Virus record (IMG/VR): IMGVR_UViG_3300049617_000267
Location: 1-58,864 of that record
Direction: 5' to 3' (one strand)
Length of the DNA stretch: 58,864 bases
Source: a virus
In this document: positions 25,039-34,390 of the stretch, in pieces
How positions within the stretch are numbered: position 1 is the first letter of the stretch
Layout: each line of letters starts with the position of its first letter
Notes under the pieces: generated by a model
Database searches by the model: none
What the model saw: the letters and a program-made list of their open reading frames with translations, nothing else
What the model was told of the DNA's origin: nothing
Translations under genes and position numbers: made by a program

Positions 25039-28000
25039 GTGCCTGATCTCGCCACCCTCGATCGGATCGGTCCGGGTGGATTCGCCCCGCCGCCCGATAA
25101 CCTTGCGGCTCCGGCCGGCGCGACGCTCCCGCCAGGGGCGACCCTCGGCATGTCAGCGCCGCAGATCGCGGGCGCCCCCCAAGGGGGAGCCCCGCAGGCG
25201 GGCGCGAATTACGCGCCGGCCGCGACTGTCGCGCCAGGGACACCGTTGGCGGCCGACGCCTTCTTCGTGAACCCTTACCTGATTCCAGGTGGCGGCGGCG
25301 CAATGACGAACCTGCCGCCGGCGGGCGCGACCGGCAACCCGGCGAATCCGCAAGGGTTCACGATGCCGGGCACGCCCTCCAGCGCCCATATCTTCGTCGG
25401 CCACGCGGCGCCTGTCCCTCCAGCACCCGCGCAGGCGCCAGCTTCGGCCCCAGCCCCCGCGCCGGTCCCCGACGACCCGTTCAACGGTCGCTTCGGGCCG
25501 GATATGTCGTTCGGCTCGACCGTGCCGCCCCCGCCGGGGATGACGCCGGAGCAGCAGCAATCGGCGCTGCGCAAGCTGCAGCAGCAGCCGGGCCTCACTG
25601 GCTGGGTCGCCAGGCGGTTCAACAACCCCGCGGACGCGCTTTCGTTCGCCCAGAATTACGGGCTCCCGGTCGCGCGCCAGCTCCAGCTCATCGGCGCGGC
25701 GGGGATGCACGCCGTCACGAACACGCTCGGCCTGCCGGTGGACCTCGCCACCGGCGCGATCAACCTCGGCCTGCGCGGGCTCGGACTGAACCCGATCGGC
25801 CCACTGCCAGGCGGCGCGGCGTCGCTGAACAGCGGGCTCGGAGCGGTCGGGAACCTGGTGGGCGAACCGGAACTCAACCCCGACACCTTTCAGCCGCAAG
25901 GATTCGGTGAAAATGCTGAGGACCAAGCGATCCAGGGCGTGATCGGGATGATGCTGCCGGGAGGGATCGCCGGAAAGATCGCCAGGGATGGCGCGCTGGC
26001 GGGCCGCGTCGTCAGCCCGGTCGTCCGAGCCATCGCATCCGGCAACAGCCTCGTTGGGGCGGCCTCCGGCGCGCTGGGGGGCGCTGGCGGGGAACTGGCG
26101 TCCGAGATGGCACCCGACGGATGGAAGGGCGCCGCGCGTTTCGCGGGGAACCTGGGATTCGGAGCCATTCCCGCGCTCGCGGAAGCCGGCGTGGGGGCTG
26201 CCGCCCGCGCGGTGGGGGCGACCAAACAAGCCGCGCTCGACCCGCTTTCGTTGGGCGACATGCAGCCGGTGCTGCACCCGGACACCGGGCAACCGGTCAT
26301 GAACCCGCGCACCGGCGCCCCGCTGATGGCAACGCCGGCGCAGCAGGCGGTCGCTGGACGCAGCCTGGCTCGCGCCGCCGGCACCACGCCGACGGGAATG
26401 GCGGCTATTGCCGACAAGGCTGCGCAGACTCAGCGCGACGCGATCGGCGAACCGACGCTGGCGGAATCGACGCAGAACCCCGGACTTGCCCAGCGGCAAC
26501 GCACCCTGCGCAACGCTGGCGCCGCGGCAGCGTTCAACCAGCGATCGGCCGAGAACAACACCGCCCGCGCGGCCAAGCTTGTCGCCATGGCTGGACCGGA
26601 GGAAGCGAGAAGCTCCGCCGCGTCCTTCGTCTCGCAGCGCTTGCGCGAGATCGACGCGACGTCCGAGCACGAGGCAGCGTCCCAAGGGACGATCGACCGG
26701 GAGACGGGTGCGCTCCCCCGCCAGGACGCCGCTGCCAGCGGCGCGGCGCTGCGCGGCCGGGTTGATGCTGCGCAGCAGCCTGCCGTCGCCCAGGCGGCCG
26801 CAGCGGAGGACGCCGCCCGGCAGGCAGCGGAAGGCGCGACCGCTGGGCTTCCTGGGGGGCAGGGCACGCGGCTGTCGTCCGAAGGCGCGACGATCCAAAA
26901 CGCGGCCAACACGATCGACCAGGCGCACAAGGACGAGATCTCGCGCGTCTTCAACGCGATTGATCCGACCCGCGACGCGACGGCGAATATCACCGTGCAA
27001 CAGGGGAGGATGCGCGACTACATCAAAGGTCTCGGCCAGTATTCTGAGGTTATGGAAGGGAAGACGGGAAAGGTAATCAGCGACTTCATCAATCATCCGT
27101 CCGATGAAATAAAATTTACCACCGACCTAAAGAACCTTCGCAGCCGTGCGACCGAGGAACTCCGCAACAATACGGCGAGCGGGCCGTCCAACGAACAGCG
27201 CGCCGCGCTGCGCACCTTGGTCGAAAACATAGACGACGCCGTGACGAAGATGGCGGGCGAACGAAATGCCGCCGACGCCGTCGCGGTGGAGAGCGGCCAC
27301 ATTCCGCCGACGCAATCGACCGGCGCGCGCCTCGCAGAGACGTCGCCCCAGACCGGCCAGGTCGTCATCCCCGTCAACAACACGGTGAAGATCGGCAAGC
27401 GCGTTGTGCCGATCAAATACAAACTCGTGGAGGGCTCGGGCCTCCAGACGTCGCACGACCTCGACGGGAATGTGAATCCGAAGTTCGGGATGCGTAACAG
27501 CCTGGACCGCAGCCGCAAGGCGTCGCGCTCGCAGGTCGCGAGCTACGCGAACGCCCCTGATTTTTCCCGCCTCGGCGCATCATCGCTGGCCAACGATGGT
27601 GCGCCGATTATCGAGCACAACGGCAACCGCGTCATCTCCGGCAACGCGCGAACCATGACGCTGAAGGCGATCTACGCGGAGGGCGGCGACAAGGTGGCGG
27701 CCTACCACGACATGATCCGGCAGCACGGCCTTGATCCGTCCGGCTTCAAACAGCCAGTGATGGTGCGCCAGATCGACGAGCCGATTCCTGAGTCGGAACT
27801 CCCGCGCCTCATGGCGGATGCGAACAACCCCATCGGCCTCCAGGCATCGGACCCCGAAGCGGCGATCAGAAACGCGGCGCGCATCACCCACGCCACGACC
27901 GGGCTCTACAAGGGCGGCGACATCGCGTCGCGGGCGAACGCGCCCTTCGTCCGGGCATTTCTCGACGAGGCGGCCCCGGTGGAGGAGAGGGGGACCTATC

Positions 28001-30447
28001 TCACCAACGAGGGGCAGCTTTCAGAGAAAGGCCGCGCGGCGATCGAGAGCGCGCTCACCGCCAAGGCGTTCCCGGACCCCTATCTTCAGTCGGCACTCTC
28101 GACCGAAGGCGACGAGGAGATCAAATCGCTTCGCAATGGAATCCGGGCCGCCTCGCCGTCGATGGCGAAGATGCGGACTGCGATGGATACCGGCCGCATC
28201 CCAGCGGAAGCCGACCTGACGGGGCCGCTGTCGGAGGCCGTCCAAACCATCGTCACTGCGCGCGTGAAGCGACTCGCGGTGAAAGACCTCACGAACCAGC
28301 TCGAAATGTTCGGTTCCGGCGGTGTGAGCGGCGAGGCGAAGACGATCCTCGAGGCGCTCTTGAACCCCGACATGAAGGGGCGCATCTCAGCGGAGAAGGT
28401 CCAGAATCTTCTCGAGACCTATGCGGCCCGTGCCGAACAAGCCGGCCAGGGCGATATGCTCGGCAGGCCCGGAAACCTCGGCCCGAGGGGCCTCAAGGAG
28501 ATCGCGGATGAGAATCGAGCAGCCGACGAAACTCGGAAGCCCACCGGAAGCGGTGACCTTTTCAAACCCGCTGGCAACAAAACTCCTGGGGCAAACGCTC
28601 CGGGACCTGGGCCAAAAGTGGAATCGCCCGCATCTGGTGGTGACGGGAAACCGGCTGGTGTCGGAGGCGAAATTCCAGCGACCGAGCAAGTGGGGGGCCA
28701 AGGGGGGGCCGCGGTAGGAGGCGCCCAGAAACAACTCCCACCCGGACGGCAGGCGGCCGCGGACGCGGAGCGGCCGAATATCCTGAAGACCACGCGCCCG
28801 CTGACCCCGCAGGAAGCTGCCGCCCAAGCCACCGCACGCGCCGCCCATGCCGTGCGGATGCAGACTTTCCACGAAGGCTTGATCGGAAAGGTGCTGGCGC
28901 GCGGCAAGCGGGCGGGCGAATTCGCCACGGACGCGCAGAAGGTCGCGGAGCAGATGGCGAGCTCGAAGGCGATGACGAAGGCCGAGACGCAGCGCATCGT
29001 GTCCGCGCTCGGCGGCGCGACCGACGCGGAGGCGGAGGCGATGTTCCGCGAGGTTGTGCCTACCGATCCCGCGACCGGCGCACCCGACGAAGCGAAGGTC
29101 GCCGAGCTGATGGGCGCCCGGCGCGACGCGCTGCAGTCAATCCGCAATTCGCTGGGGTTCTCTCTCCGGCGCGCAGCGGAGGAAAACGGCACGATAAATG
29201 TGGCCAAGGCCAATCGTTGGCTCGCCGACCACGCCGAGACGCTCGATTCGTTTCCCGAGCTGCGCCAACAGTTCAAGAACGCCGCCGACGCGCGCGGGGT
29301 GCTGGACGATTTGCGAGCCCAGCGCGCACAGATCGACAAGAATTACCCCATCGCCTCCGGCACGTCCGACGTTGGGGTGACCGCGAAATACTGGCGCCCC
29401 GGCCCGGGCGGCATCGACGGCGTGGAATCCTTCCTCCGTGACAGCGGCGGCGGTGCGGAAGCGCAGAAGACGATTGAGGACGCGGCCGCATCGAGCCTTG
29501 CTGACGCAGCCTTCAAGAACGGCAAGTGGAGCGACGCCGGATACCAAGCGTGGATGAAGCGGTTTTCCGGCGCCCTCTCGCGCTTGCCGGACCTCGCGGG
29601 ACGCCTCGGCCAGATCGGTGACGCTCAGGCGTACCTCGAGCGATTCGCCACGGAGCGCCAAGCTGCCAGGGACCAGTTCGAGCAAGACGCGGCCCGCTTC
29701 TTCATGAACAAAAATGGCCAGCAACTCGGGCCTCTGGAGTCGATGAATAGGCTGATGGGGTCGCCCACCAGCACCGACGACGTCCAGGCCCTCACGCGCG
29801 AAATGTCGAAAGACCCGGCGGCCGCGGCCGGCTTGAAGCGAATGGCCGTCGACTGGTTCATGCACAAGGTCGAGACGACGCAGGTTCCCGCGTTCTCGAA
29901 GACGCGCCAGCTCAGCACCGCGAAGGTTCAGCAAATCCTCGGCAACCCACGGCAGGAACAGACGTTGCGCGCCATCATCGGCGACGACGGCATGAGGGTC
30001 ATCGAAAAGGTCGCGCAAGAGAAAGTGCTCGAGCAGCAGGCACAGCAAATGGGCGCCATCCCCGGCAGCCCGGGCACCGCGGCGGACCAACACGCCCTTG
30101 ACGCGGAAGGCGCCCACAGCAGCCTGATCGGGCAGCTCGTCGTGGGCGAAGGCCTCAGCAAAGGCATGTCGGCGCTCGGCGCCGCGAAGGGCATCGTCGG
30201 CATGGCGGCGCACACCGCCGGCCTGATCGCGCCCGCTATCATGGCGGTCGCACGTTCCGCCGGCTTCCAGAATGTGCGCGACCTTGAGACCGCGGCGATG
30301 CTGGACGCGCCGATCGCGAAGATGCTGGCCGGAAAAGCCATCACTGATCCAAAGGCGCCGATCATCCAACTGTTGGGCCAAAGGCTACGCGCGTTGGCTT
30401 TCGCGTCGTCGACGGCAATGCGAGCCAATCCGAATGGAGAACGATAA
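25039..30447 (+). CDS. Giant ejection protein with DdrB/ParB-like domain (1802 aa)
   Basis: GTG 25039. The first 180 residues are Pro/Ala-rich. Glycine-rich hydrophobic helices lie at about 215-390. A helical section follows, then at about 850-1000 a ParB-like domain (APIIEHNGNRVISGNARTMT, LKAIYAEGGDKVAAYHDMIR, FKQPVMVRQIDEPIPESELP) of the kind seen in polyvalent phage proteins. Long helical regions and a C-terminal hydrophobic stretch (GMAAHTAGLIAPAIMAVARS) complete it. Most likely the largest protein delivered into the cell with the DNA, where the ParB-like part could act on DNA or protect it. Confidence 0.7.
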   Translation: MPDLATLDRIGPGGFAPPPDNLAAPAGATLPPGATLGMSAPQIAGAPQGGAPQAGANYAPAATVAPGTPLAADAFFVNPYLIPGGGGAMTNLPPAGATGNPANPQGFTMPGTPSSAHIFVGHAAPVPPAPAQAPASAPAPAPVPDDPFNGRFGPDMSFGSTVPPPPGMTPEQQQSALRKLQQQPGLTGWVARRFNNPADALSFAQNYGLPVARQLQLIGAAGMHAVTNTLGLPVDLATGAINLGLRGLGLNPIGPLPGGAASLNSGLGAVGNLVGEPELNPDTFQPQGFGENAEDQAIQGVIGMMLPGGIAGKIARDGALAGRVVSPVVRAIASGNSLVGAASGALGGAGGELASEMAPDGWKGAARFAGNLGFGAIPALAEAGVGAAARAVGATKQAALDPLSLGDMQPVLHPDTGQPVMNPRTGAPLMATPAQQAVAGRSLARAAGTTPTGMAAIADKAAQTQRDAIGEPTLAESTQNPGLAQRQRTLRNAGAAAAFNQRSAENNTARAAKLVAMAGPEEARSSAASFVSQRLREIDATSEHEAASQGTIDRETGALPRQDAAASGAALRGRVDAAQQPAVAQAAAAEDAARQAAEGATAGLPGGQGTRLSSEGATIQNAANTIDQAHKDEISRVFNAIDPTRDATANITVQQGRMRDYIKGLGQYSEVMEGKTGKVISDFINHPSDEIKFTTDLKNLRSRATEELRNNTASGPSNEQRAALRTLVENIDDAVTKMAGERNAADAVAVESGHIPPTQSTGARLAETSPQTGQVVIPVNNTVKIGKRVVPIKYKLVEGSGLQTSHDLDGNVNPKFGMRNSLDRSRKASRSQVASYANAPDFSRLGASSLANDGAPIIEHNGNRVISGNARTMTLKAIYAEGGDKVAAYHDMIRQHGLDPSGFKQPVMVRQIDEPIPESELPRLMADANNPIGLQASDPEAAIRNAARITHATTGLYKGGDIASRANAPFVRAFLDEAAPVEERGTYLTNEGQLSEKGRAAIESALTAKAFPDPYLQSALSTEGDEEIKSLRNGIRAASPSMAKMRTAMDTGRIPAEADLTGPLSEAVQTIVTARVKRLAVKDLTNQLEMFGSGGVSGEAKTILEALLNPDMKGRISAEKVQNLLETYAARAEQAGQGDMLGRPGNLGPRGLKEIADENRAADETRKPTGSGDLFKPAGNKTPGANAPGPGPKVESPASGGDGKPAGVGGEIPATEQVGGQGGAAVGGAQKQLPPGRQAAADAERPNILKTTRPLTPQEAAAQATARAAHAVRMQTFHEGLIGKVLARGKRAGEFATDAQKVAEQMASSKAMTKAETQRIVSALGGATDAEAEAMFREVVPTDPATGAPDEAKVAELMGARRDALQSIRNSLGFSLRRAAEENGTINVAKANRWLADHAETLDSFPELRQQFKNAADARGVLDDLRAQRAQIDKNYPIASGTSDVGVTAKYWRPGPGGIDGVESFLRDSGGGAEAQKTIEDAAASSLADAAFKNGKWSDAGYQAWMKRFSGALSRLPDLAGRLGQIGDAQAYLERFATERQAARDQFEQDAARFFMNKNGQQLGPLESMNRLMGSPTSTDDVQALTREMSKDPAAAAGLKRMAVDWFMHKVETTQVPAFSKTRQLSTAKVQQILGNPRQEQTLRAIIGDDGMRVIEKVAQEKVLEQQAQQMGAIPGSPGTAADQHALDAEGAHSSLIGQLVVGEGLSKGMSALGAAKGIVGMAAHTAGLIAPAIMAVARSAGFQNVRDLETAAMLDAPIAKMLAGKAITDPKAPIIQLLGQRLRALAFASSTAMRANPNGER

Positions 30448-31361
30448 TGGCCAGCGTCGGACAGCGCTATTACACGCCGAACCCGTTTGAAATAGATGTG
30501 AACGGCGTACCTCTTGGGGGCGCTCAGCTCTTTTTCTACGTCACAGGCACGTCGACTCCCGCATCCACCTATTCGGATGTGAACCTGACGATCGCGAACA
30601 CCAATCCGATCATTGCTGATGCGAACGGAAGGTTTGGAAGTATTTTTCTTTCACCATCCGTTTCCTACAAGGTTTCGCTTTGGACTGCGGTGACGACCGA
30701 CAACCCGACCGGCACGCAAATCTGGACGATGGACCCCGTCGGTCCCGGCGCCGGCGGCGCGCAGCAGAACACCGCCGGCATCATCGGCGAGGTGCGAGTC
30801 TTCGCCGGACCGTCAACACAGACCCCCGCTGGGTGGGCACTCTGCTACGGCCAGGCAGTCAGCCGGTCCACCTATGCGGCAGCCTTTGCCGTGATCGGGA
30901 CCACCTATGGCGCGGGCGACGGTTCCACGACCTTCAATCTCCCCGACCTGCGGGGACGCGCGATCTTCGGCCTCGACAACATGGGCGGCGTGGCGGCGAG
31001 CAGGGTGACATCCGGCGTTTCCGGCATCCAAGGCGCAACGCTCGGAGGCGCCGGCGGCGACCAACGAATCCCCGAGCACATCCACAACATCACCGATCCC
31101 GGGCACGTCCACACAGTCACCGACCCCGGGCACGTCCACACCCTTTCGGCTGGGTACAACTACGACAACGCCCCCGGCGCGGGATCCTGCGCGACATCGA
31201 CCACCGTTTTCGGTACTGTCACCACCAACTCGGCCGTGACCGGCATCTCGATCGTCACCGCCTCGACCGGAATCACGGTCCTCGCCGCGCCGCAGACCGG
31301 CACCGGCGCGAACATGCCACCAGCTATGATGATGAACGCGATAATTTACCTTGGGGCATGA
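30447..31361 (+). CDS. Tail fibre protein with phage tail-collar domain (304 aa)
   Basis: ATG 30447 overlaps the previous TAA. The N-terminal 100 residues (YYTPNPFEIDVNGVPLGGAQ, IIADANGRFGSIFLSPSVSY) form the virion-binding head. Residues 105-180 (GEVRVFAGPSTQTPAGWALC, GAGDGSTTFNLPDLRGRAIF) are the collar domain. A His-rich repeat (DPGHVHTVTDPGHVHTL) and a terminal NMPPAMMMNAIIYLGA complete a short fibre. It probably contacts the host surface. Confidence 0.8.
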   Translation: MASVGQRYYTPNPFEIDVNGVPLGGAQLFFYVTGTSTPASTYSDVNLTIANTNPIIADANGRFGSIFLSPSVSYKVSLWTAVTTDNPTGTQIWTMDPVGPGAGGAQQNTAGIIGEVRVFAGPSTQTPAGWALCYGQAVSRSTYAAAFAVIGTTYGAGDGSTTFNLPDLRGRAIFGLDNMGGVAASRVTSGVSGIQGATLGGAGGDQRIPEHIHNITDPGHVHTVTDPGHVHTLSAGYNYDNAPGAGSCATSTTVFGTVTTNSAVTGISIVTASTGITVLAAPQTGTGANMPPAMMMNAIIYLGA

Positions 31362-31470
31362 TGGTATCATGACGCGCGAATACCGATTTGTTGACGCACC
31401 CCATGCCGAATCACTCACCCGCCTCGCGCCCATGGCGCCCGCACGACGGCAAACGCGAAGGATCAACCCT

Positions 31471-31731
31471 ATGGCGCTTCTCGACACGATCGTTGGCGTC
31501 GGCGCGGCGGTCACGATGTCGGTCTTCGGGTATACGCACGCCAGGATAGGCTTCTTTGCGCGAACCGCCCAAGCGGGCGACGACAAGCTCTGGAACGCCG
31601 TGAACGAGAACAAGAAGGAAGCCGACACGCGCTGGTCCGCGCTCATCGAAAGCAGATTCACGAAATCGGATGCCGCAGAAATGGAGCGACGAATCATGGA
31701 AGCGATCCGCCGCACCGGGAGGCGAAACTGA
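31471..31731 (+). CDS. Small membrane-anchored protein beside the lysozyme (86 aa)
   Basis: ATG 31471 follows GAAGGA by 8 bases. An upstream ATG at 31369 in the same frame lacks a good ribosome binding site. Residues 1-25 (MALLDTIVGVGAAVTMSVFG) are one hydrophobic segment; the rest is a charged helix (NENKKEADTRWSALIESRFT). This layout fits small lysis-cassette proteins such as inner spanins or pinholin-like proteins. The position just before the endolysin is the only functional clue. Confidence 0.5.
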   Translation: MALLDTIVGVGAAVTMSVFGYTHARIGFFARTAQAGDDKLWNAVNENKKEADTRWSALIESRFTKSDAAEMERRIMEAIRRTGRRN

Positions 31732-32300
31732 CGAACGGCACAAGCTGGGACCGCCAATCGGTCCCGATCGAGGCGGTAATCGCCGTCATGCGTTTCGAGG
31801 GAACTTCCCTCACCCCGTACCAGGACCAAAAGGGGATCTGGACGATCGCCACCGGGGCCATCGTCGACCTGGCAGGCAATGCCGTGACGGCGGATACGCC
31901 GCCAATCACCGCCGCCGTTGCTCAGTCGCTTCTGGAGCGAGATCTGGCGTCCGCCGCCGCCGCGGTCATCCAGGCGCTCTATGTCGATGTGTCCCCGCTC
32001 GGCGCCGGAGGCTGGATCTCCCTGGCCTTCAACATCGGGAATCGTGGAATGGCCGGCAGCGATGCGCTGCGCCTGTTCAACGGCGGCGACACAGCACGCG
32101 CTTGCGCCGCCTTCGCCAATTGGGATCACATCACCGTCGACGGCGTTCTGAAGCCGGACCTCGGACTCCGGCGCCGCCGCTGGACCGAAGCAGCAATGGT
32201 CGCCGGCCGCGACCTTGATTCCGCCTACGGCGCCGCTTGGGCGCTGATCGACACAGTGACCGCTTGGCCGTCCTTCGACGTCGTTCTCCCCTCTACCTGA
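31728..32300 (+). CDS. Phage lysozyme (endolysin), probable CTG start (190 aa)
   Basis: Glycoside hydrolase family 24 (T4-type) muramidase. FEGTSLTPYQDQKGIWTIAT carries E24, D33 and T39 with exactly the 9- and 6-residue spacing of the T4 lysozyme E11-D20-T26 triad. The first ATG (31788) would leave only three residues before the catalytic Glu. CTG 31728 has GGGAGG 6 bases upstream, overlaps the previous TGA and restores the N-terminal helix, so I prefer it. No signal peptide, so a holin or similar is needed for export. Confidence 0.8.
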   Translation: MTNGTSWDRQSVPIEAVIAVMRFEGTSLTPYQDQKGIWTIATGAIVDLAGNAVTADTPPITAAVAQSLLERDLASAAAAVIQALYVDVSPLGAGGWISLAFNIGNRGMAGSDALRLFNGGDTARACAAFANWDHITVDGVLKPDLGLRRRRWTEAAMVAGRDLDSAYGAAWALIDTVTAWPSFDVVLPST

Positions 32301-32311
32301 AAGGAAAAAAC

Positions 32312-32638
32312 GTGGTCGACATCTACAAATACTGGACGACGATTCAGACCGGCGTTTCGCACTTGCTCACGCTCGCAGCGACCGAGGCGCAGTCCATCCA
32401 GACGATCGAGCAGGACAATCCGATCGTGCGCCAGGCGATCCTCCTTGCAAAAGACGAGGCCGAGAGCCTCGGCGTCCCGGTCGCGCAGATCGAGGCGATC
32501 GGCCCCGTGATCCTCGCCGGCGCCAAGGCGTTCGCCACCGTGATCGCCAACGCGGGCGCGGCGGCCGCCGGCCAGCCTGTCCCGACGCAGGAGACGGCGC
32601 CGGCGACGGCCCCCGCGCCCGCAGCGGCCGGTTCGTGA
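32312..32638 (+). CDS. Small helical hypothetical protein in the lysis region (108 aa)
   Basis: GTG 32312 follows AAAGGAA by 5-6 bases. It is an Ala-rich helical protein (VSHLLTLAATEAQSIQTIEQ, IVRQAILLAKDEAESLGVPV) ending in an Ala/Pro tail. No clear membrane segment. It lies between lysozyme and lipoprotein genes and overlaps the latter. Function unknown. Confidence 0.5.
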   Translation: MVDIYKYWTTIQTGVSHLLTLAATEAQSIQTIEQDNPIVRQAILLAKDEAESLGVPVAQIEAIGPVILAGAKAFATVIANAGAAAAGQPVPTQETAPATAPAPAAAGS

Positions 32639-33132
32639 TGCGCCGCCGGGAGTTTGGGCGGCTGGCGCTCGCCAGCGCCGCCCTGACCGCGGGCTGCGTG
32701 CCGAGCTCAGCGGCGGTCGCGGTCTCTGTCACGCTCGCCGTGGCACAGGCCGAGGCCCAGGCGGTGAAGGCGGCGCTGGATGCTGGCGCACCGGCCCTGA
32801 TCGCGGCGATCCCCGCCGCCCAGCAGGCGCAGGCCACGGCGGCGCTCCTTGGCGTGAACGAAGCAATCGGCGCCTTCGAGACGCTTCAGGCGCCTACGAC
32901 GCCGGCGGCCGCCTCGGCCTTGGTCGTGTCGGCCGTGAAGCAGGTGGTGACGTTCCTGCCGCTCGGCTCCCAAGCAAAGCTCCAGATCGACGCCGCCGTG
33001 GCGATTATCGGCGCGGTCGCCGCGGGCCTCAGTACCGTGACCGTTCCCGCGTCCACAGTCACGCCGGCCGCCCCCACCGCCGCCGCGGAGCCGAACGCAG
33101 CGCCGGTGCGAATCGGGCCGCTCTCGAGCTGA
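32635..33132 (+). CDS. Putative lipoprotein (about 165 aa)
   Basis: GTG 32635 or the adjacent ATG 32638 start it, overlapping the previous stop. The N-terminus is an RRREF twin-arginine-like n-region, a hydrophobic core (LALASAALTAGC), and a lipobox LTAGC giving Cys as the acylated residue. The mature part is Ala/Val-rich and helical with an Ala/Pro tail. A lipoprotein next to a lysozyme suggests an outer-spanin-like or host-envelope role, but length and composition are not typical of known spanins. Confidence 0.55.
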   Translation: MMRRREFGRLALASAALTAGCVPSSAAVAVSVTLAVAQAEAQAVKAALDAGAPALIAAIPAAQQAQATAALLGVNEAIGAFETLQAPTTPAAASALVVSAVKQVVTFLPLGSQAKLQIDAAVAIIGAVAAGLSTVTVPASTVTPAAPTAAAEPNAAPVRIGPLSS

Positions 33133-33899
33133 TGGCGACCGGCCTTCTCGCCCACGACCCGGCGGCCCTGGCAGCGATGCCGGCGGTCGCCGAGTTCATC
33201 GCTCCCGCGCAAGCTGACATCGAGCTCGATCGCAGCAGCGTCGATTTCCAGCCGGCAGCCAACGACAACGTCGACTATCCTGACTGCACCGTCGCATCGC
33301 TGACCGAGTGCGCGCGCGGCACCGCGGCGCTGCAAGGGTGGCAGCTCAATGTCGCCGCCGGGGCGCCCCTCGCCTTCTTCGCGAACTGCGTCGGAATCCA
33401 GCTCGGCAACGACGCAGCCCTTCGCGCGTGCCCGGGCGCGCGGTTGGCCGACATCGCGGCCGCGCAATGCGCCTTGGGCTACGACATTGGCCCCCAGCGG
33501 ATCAGCGGCGCGGTGGCGACGATCCCTCTGAATCGCCACGCGCTGGGCACGCGCATGAAGCTCGCGCCCCTCTGGGTCGGCGCCCTTCTGACTCAGTCCG
33601 AGTCAAGCGGCCCAACGACTTGGTCGCTCGAGGCCGCGCGCGGCGACGCGCGCGATGGGCACGCCTTCATGCTCTGGGATTACGCCGGCTTGGCGGACAG
33701 CGACTTTGTCCGCATCAGCACCTGGGGGATGTGGTATCGCGCGACCTGGGGATGGATCATGGCCAGGCTGCAGGAGGCGCACCTCCTATGGCTACCCCAG
33801 ATCGAGGACGGTCCAGCGGTCAAAGAAATGGCCCAGGTTTCGTCCGCCTGGGCCACCAGCCACCTTCAGTCGCTTCCTGGGGCGGTAGCCGCCCGCTAA
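33132..33899 (+). CDS. Papain-like cysteine-protease-fold protein (255 aa)
   Basis: ATG 33132 overlaps the previous TGA. VDYPDCTVASLTECARGTAA has the Cys at the start of a helix, and DGHAFMLWDYAGLADSDFV carries a His followed by a strand. This resembles phage and prophage proteins with a papain/C39-like fold (GDCT-A ... GHA). A terminal aromatic region (WGMWYRATWGWIM) follows. The active-site assignment is by pattern only. It could process a virion protein or act on the envelope. Its stop overlaps that of the minus-strand neighbour (CTAA). Confidence 0.55.
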   Translation: MATGLLAHDPAALAAMPAVAEFIAPAQADIELDRSSVDFQPAANDNVDYPDCTVASLTECARGTAALQGWQLNVAAGAPLAFFANCVGIQLGNDAALRACPGARLADIAAAQCALGYDIGPQRISGAVATIPLNRHALGTRMKLAPLWVGALLTQSESSGPTTWSLEAARGDARDGHAFMLWDYAGLADSDFVRISTWGMWYRATWGWIMARLQEAHLLWLPQIEDGPAVKEMAQVSSAWATSHLQSLPGAVAAR

Positions 33900-34372
33900 G
33901 CGGCCGTCTCGTTCTGTTGGGCGTCGCCGCCGGCGGCCGCCCGCTCACCGCCCCCCACAGGAGGCGCCACGGGATCCGTGCCGCGTGGCCCGTCGATACT
34001 GGCGCCGCCGACCGGCCCAAGGTCGCCGCCGGCAACGTCGGTCGGATCGGGCGCGCTGCTTACCGACCGATAATCATCGAGCGCGTGCGTCCCATCTGCG
34101 ATCAGCCGATCGAAGCTGGAAATATCGACGTACCCTCCCAAGTCGAGGTCGTCGCCCACATGAGCGGCTTCGGTGTTCGTCCAAACCCCGCCGAGCGGCG
34201 AGAACACCGCCAGCGTCGGCGCATTCGCTTCGGACACGGCCACAACGATCGCCGCGCGCGCGCGGCCGCGGAGCGATTGGTCCGGATGCCCGAGCTTTTT
34301 CGCTTCGCTGCGCGGGAACAGGTACACGCACGGCATACCGAGAAGAGGCGCAGGCGGGGCGATTTTGGTCAT
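33896..34372 (-). CDS. Hypothetical virion-module protein (158 aa)
   Basis: Last gene of the leftward head operon, convergent with the cysteine-protease-like gene. The first 100 residues (MPCVYLFPRSEAKKLG, RARAAIVVAVSEANAPTLAV, SPLGGVWTNTEAAHVGDD) look like a folded beta domain; the C-terminal 55 are Gly/Ala/Pro-rich. No family recognised. Confidence 0.5.
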   Translation of the reverse strand: MTKIAPPAPLLGMPCVYLFPRSEAKKLGHPDQSLRGRARAAIVVAVSEANAPTLAVFSPLGGVWTNTEAAHVGDDLDLGGYVDISSFDRLIADGTHALDDYRSVSSAPDPTDVAGGDLGPVGGASIDGPRGTDPVAPPVGGGERAAAGGDAQQNETAA

Positions 34373-34390
34373 ACGCTCCTCCAGGTTGAA

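Noticed and set aside
25153-27096. A 647-codon open frame antisense to the giant ejection gene
   Set aside because: Arg/Gly-rich translation with no domain, entirely inside a gene with good coding character on the other strand.
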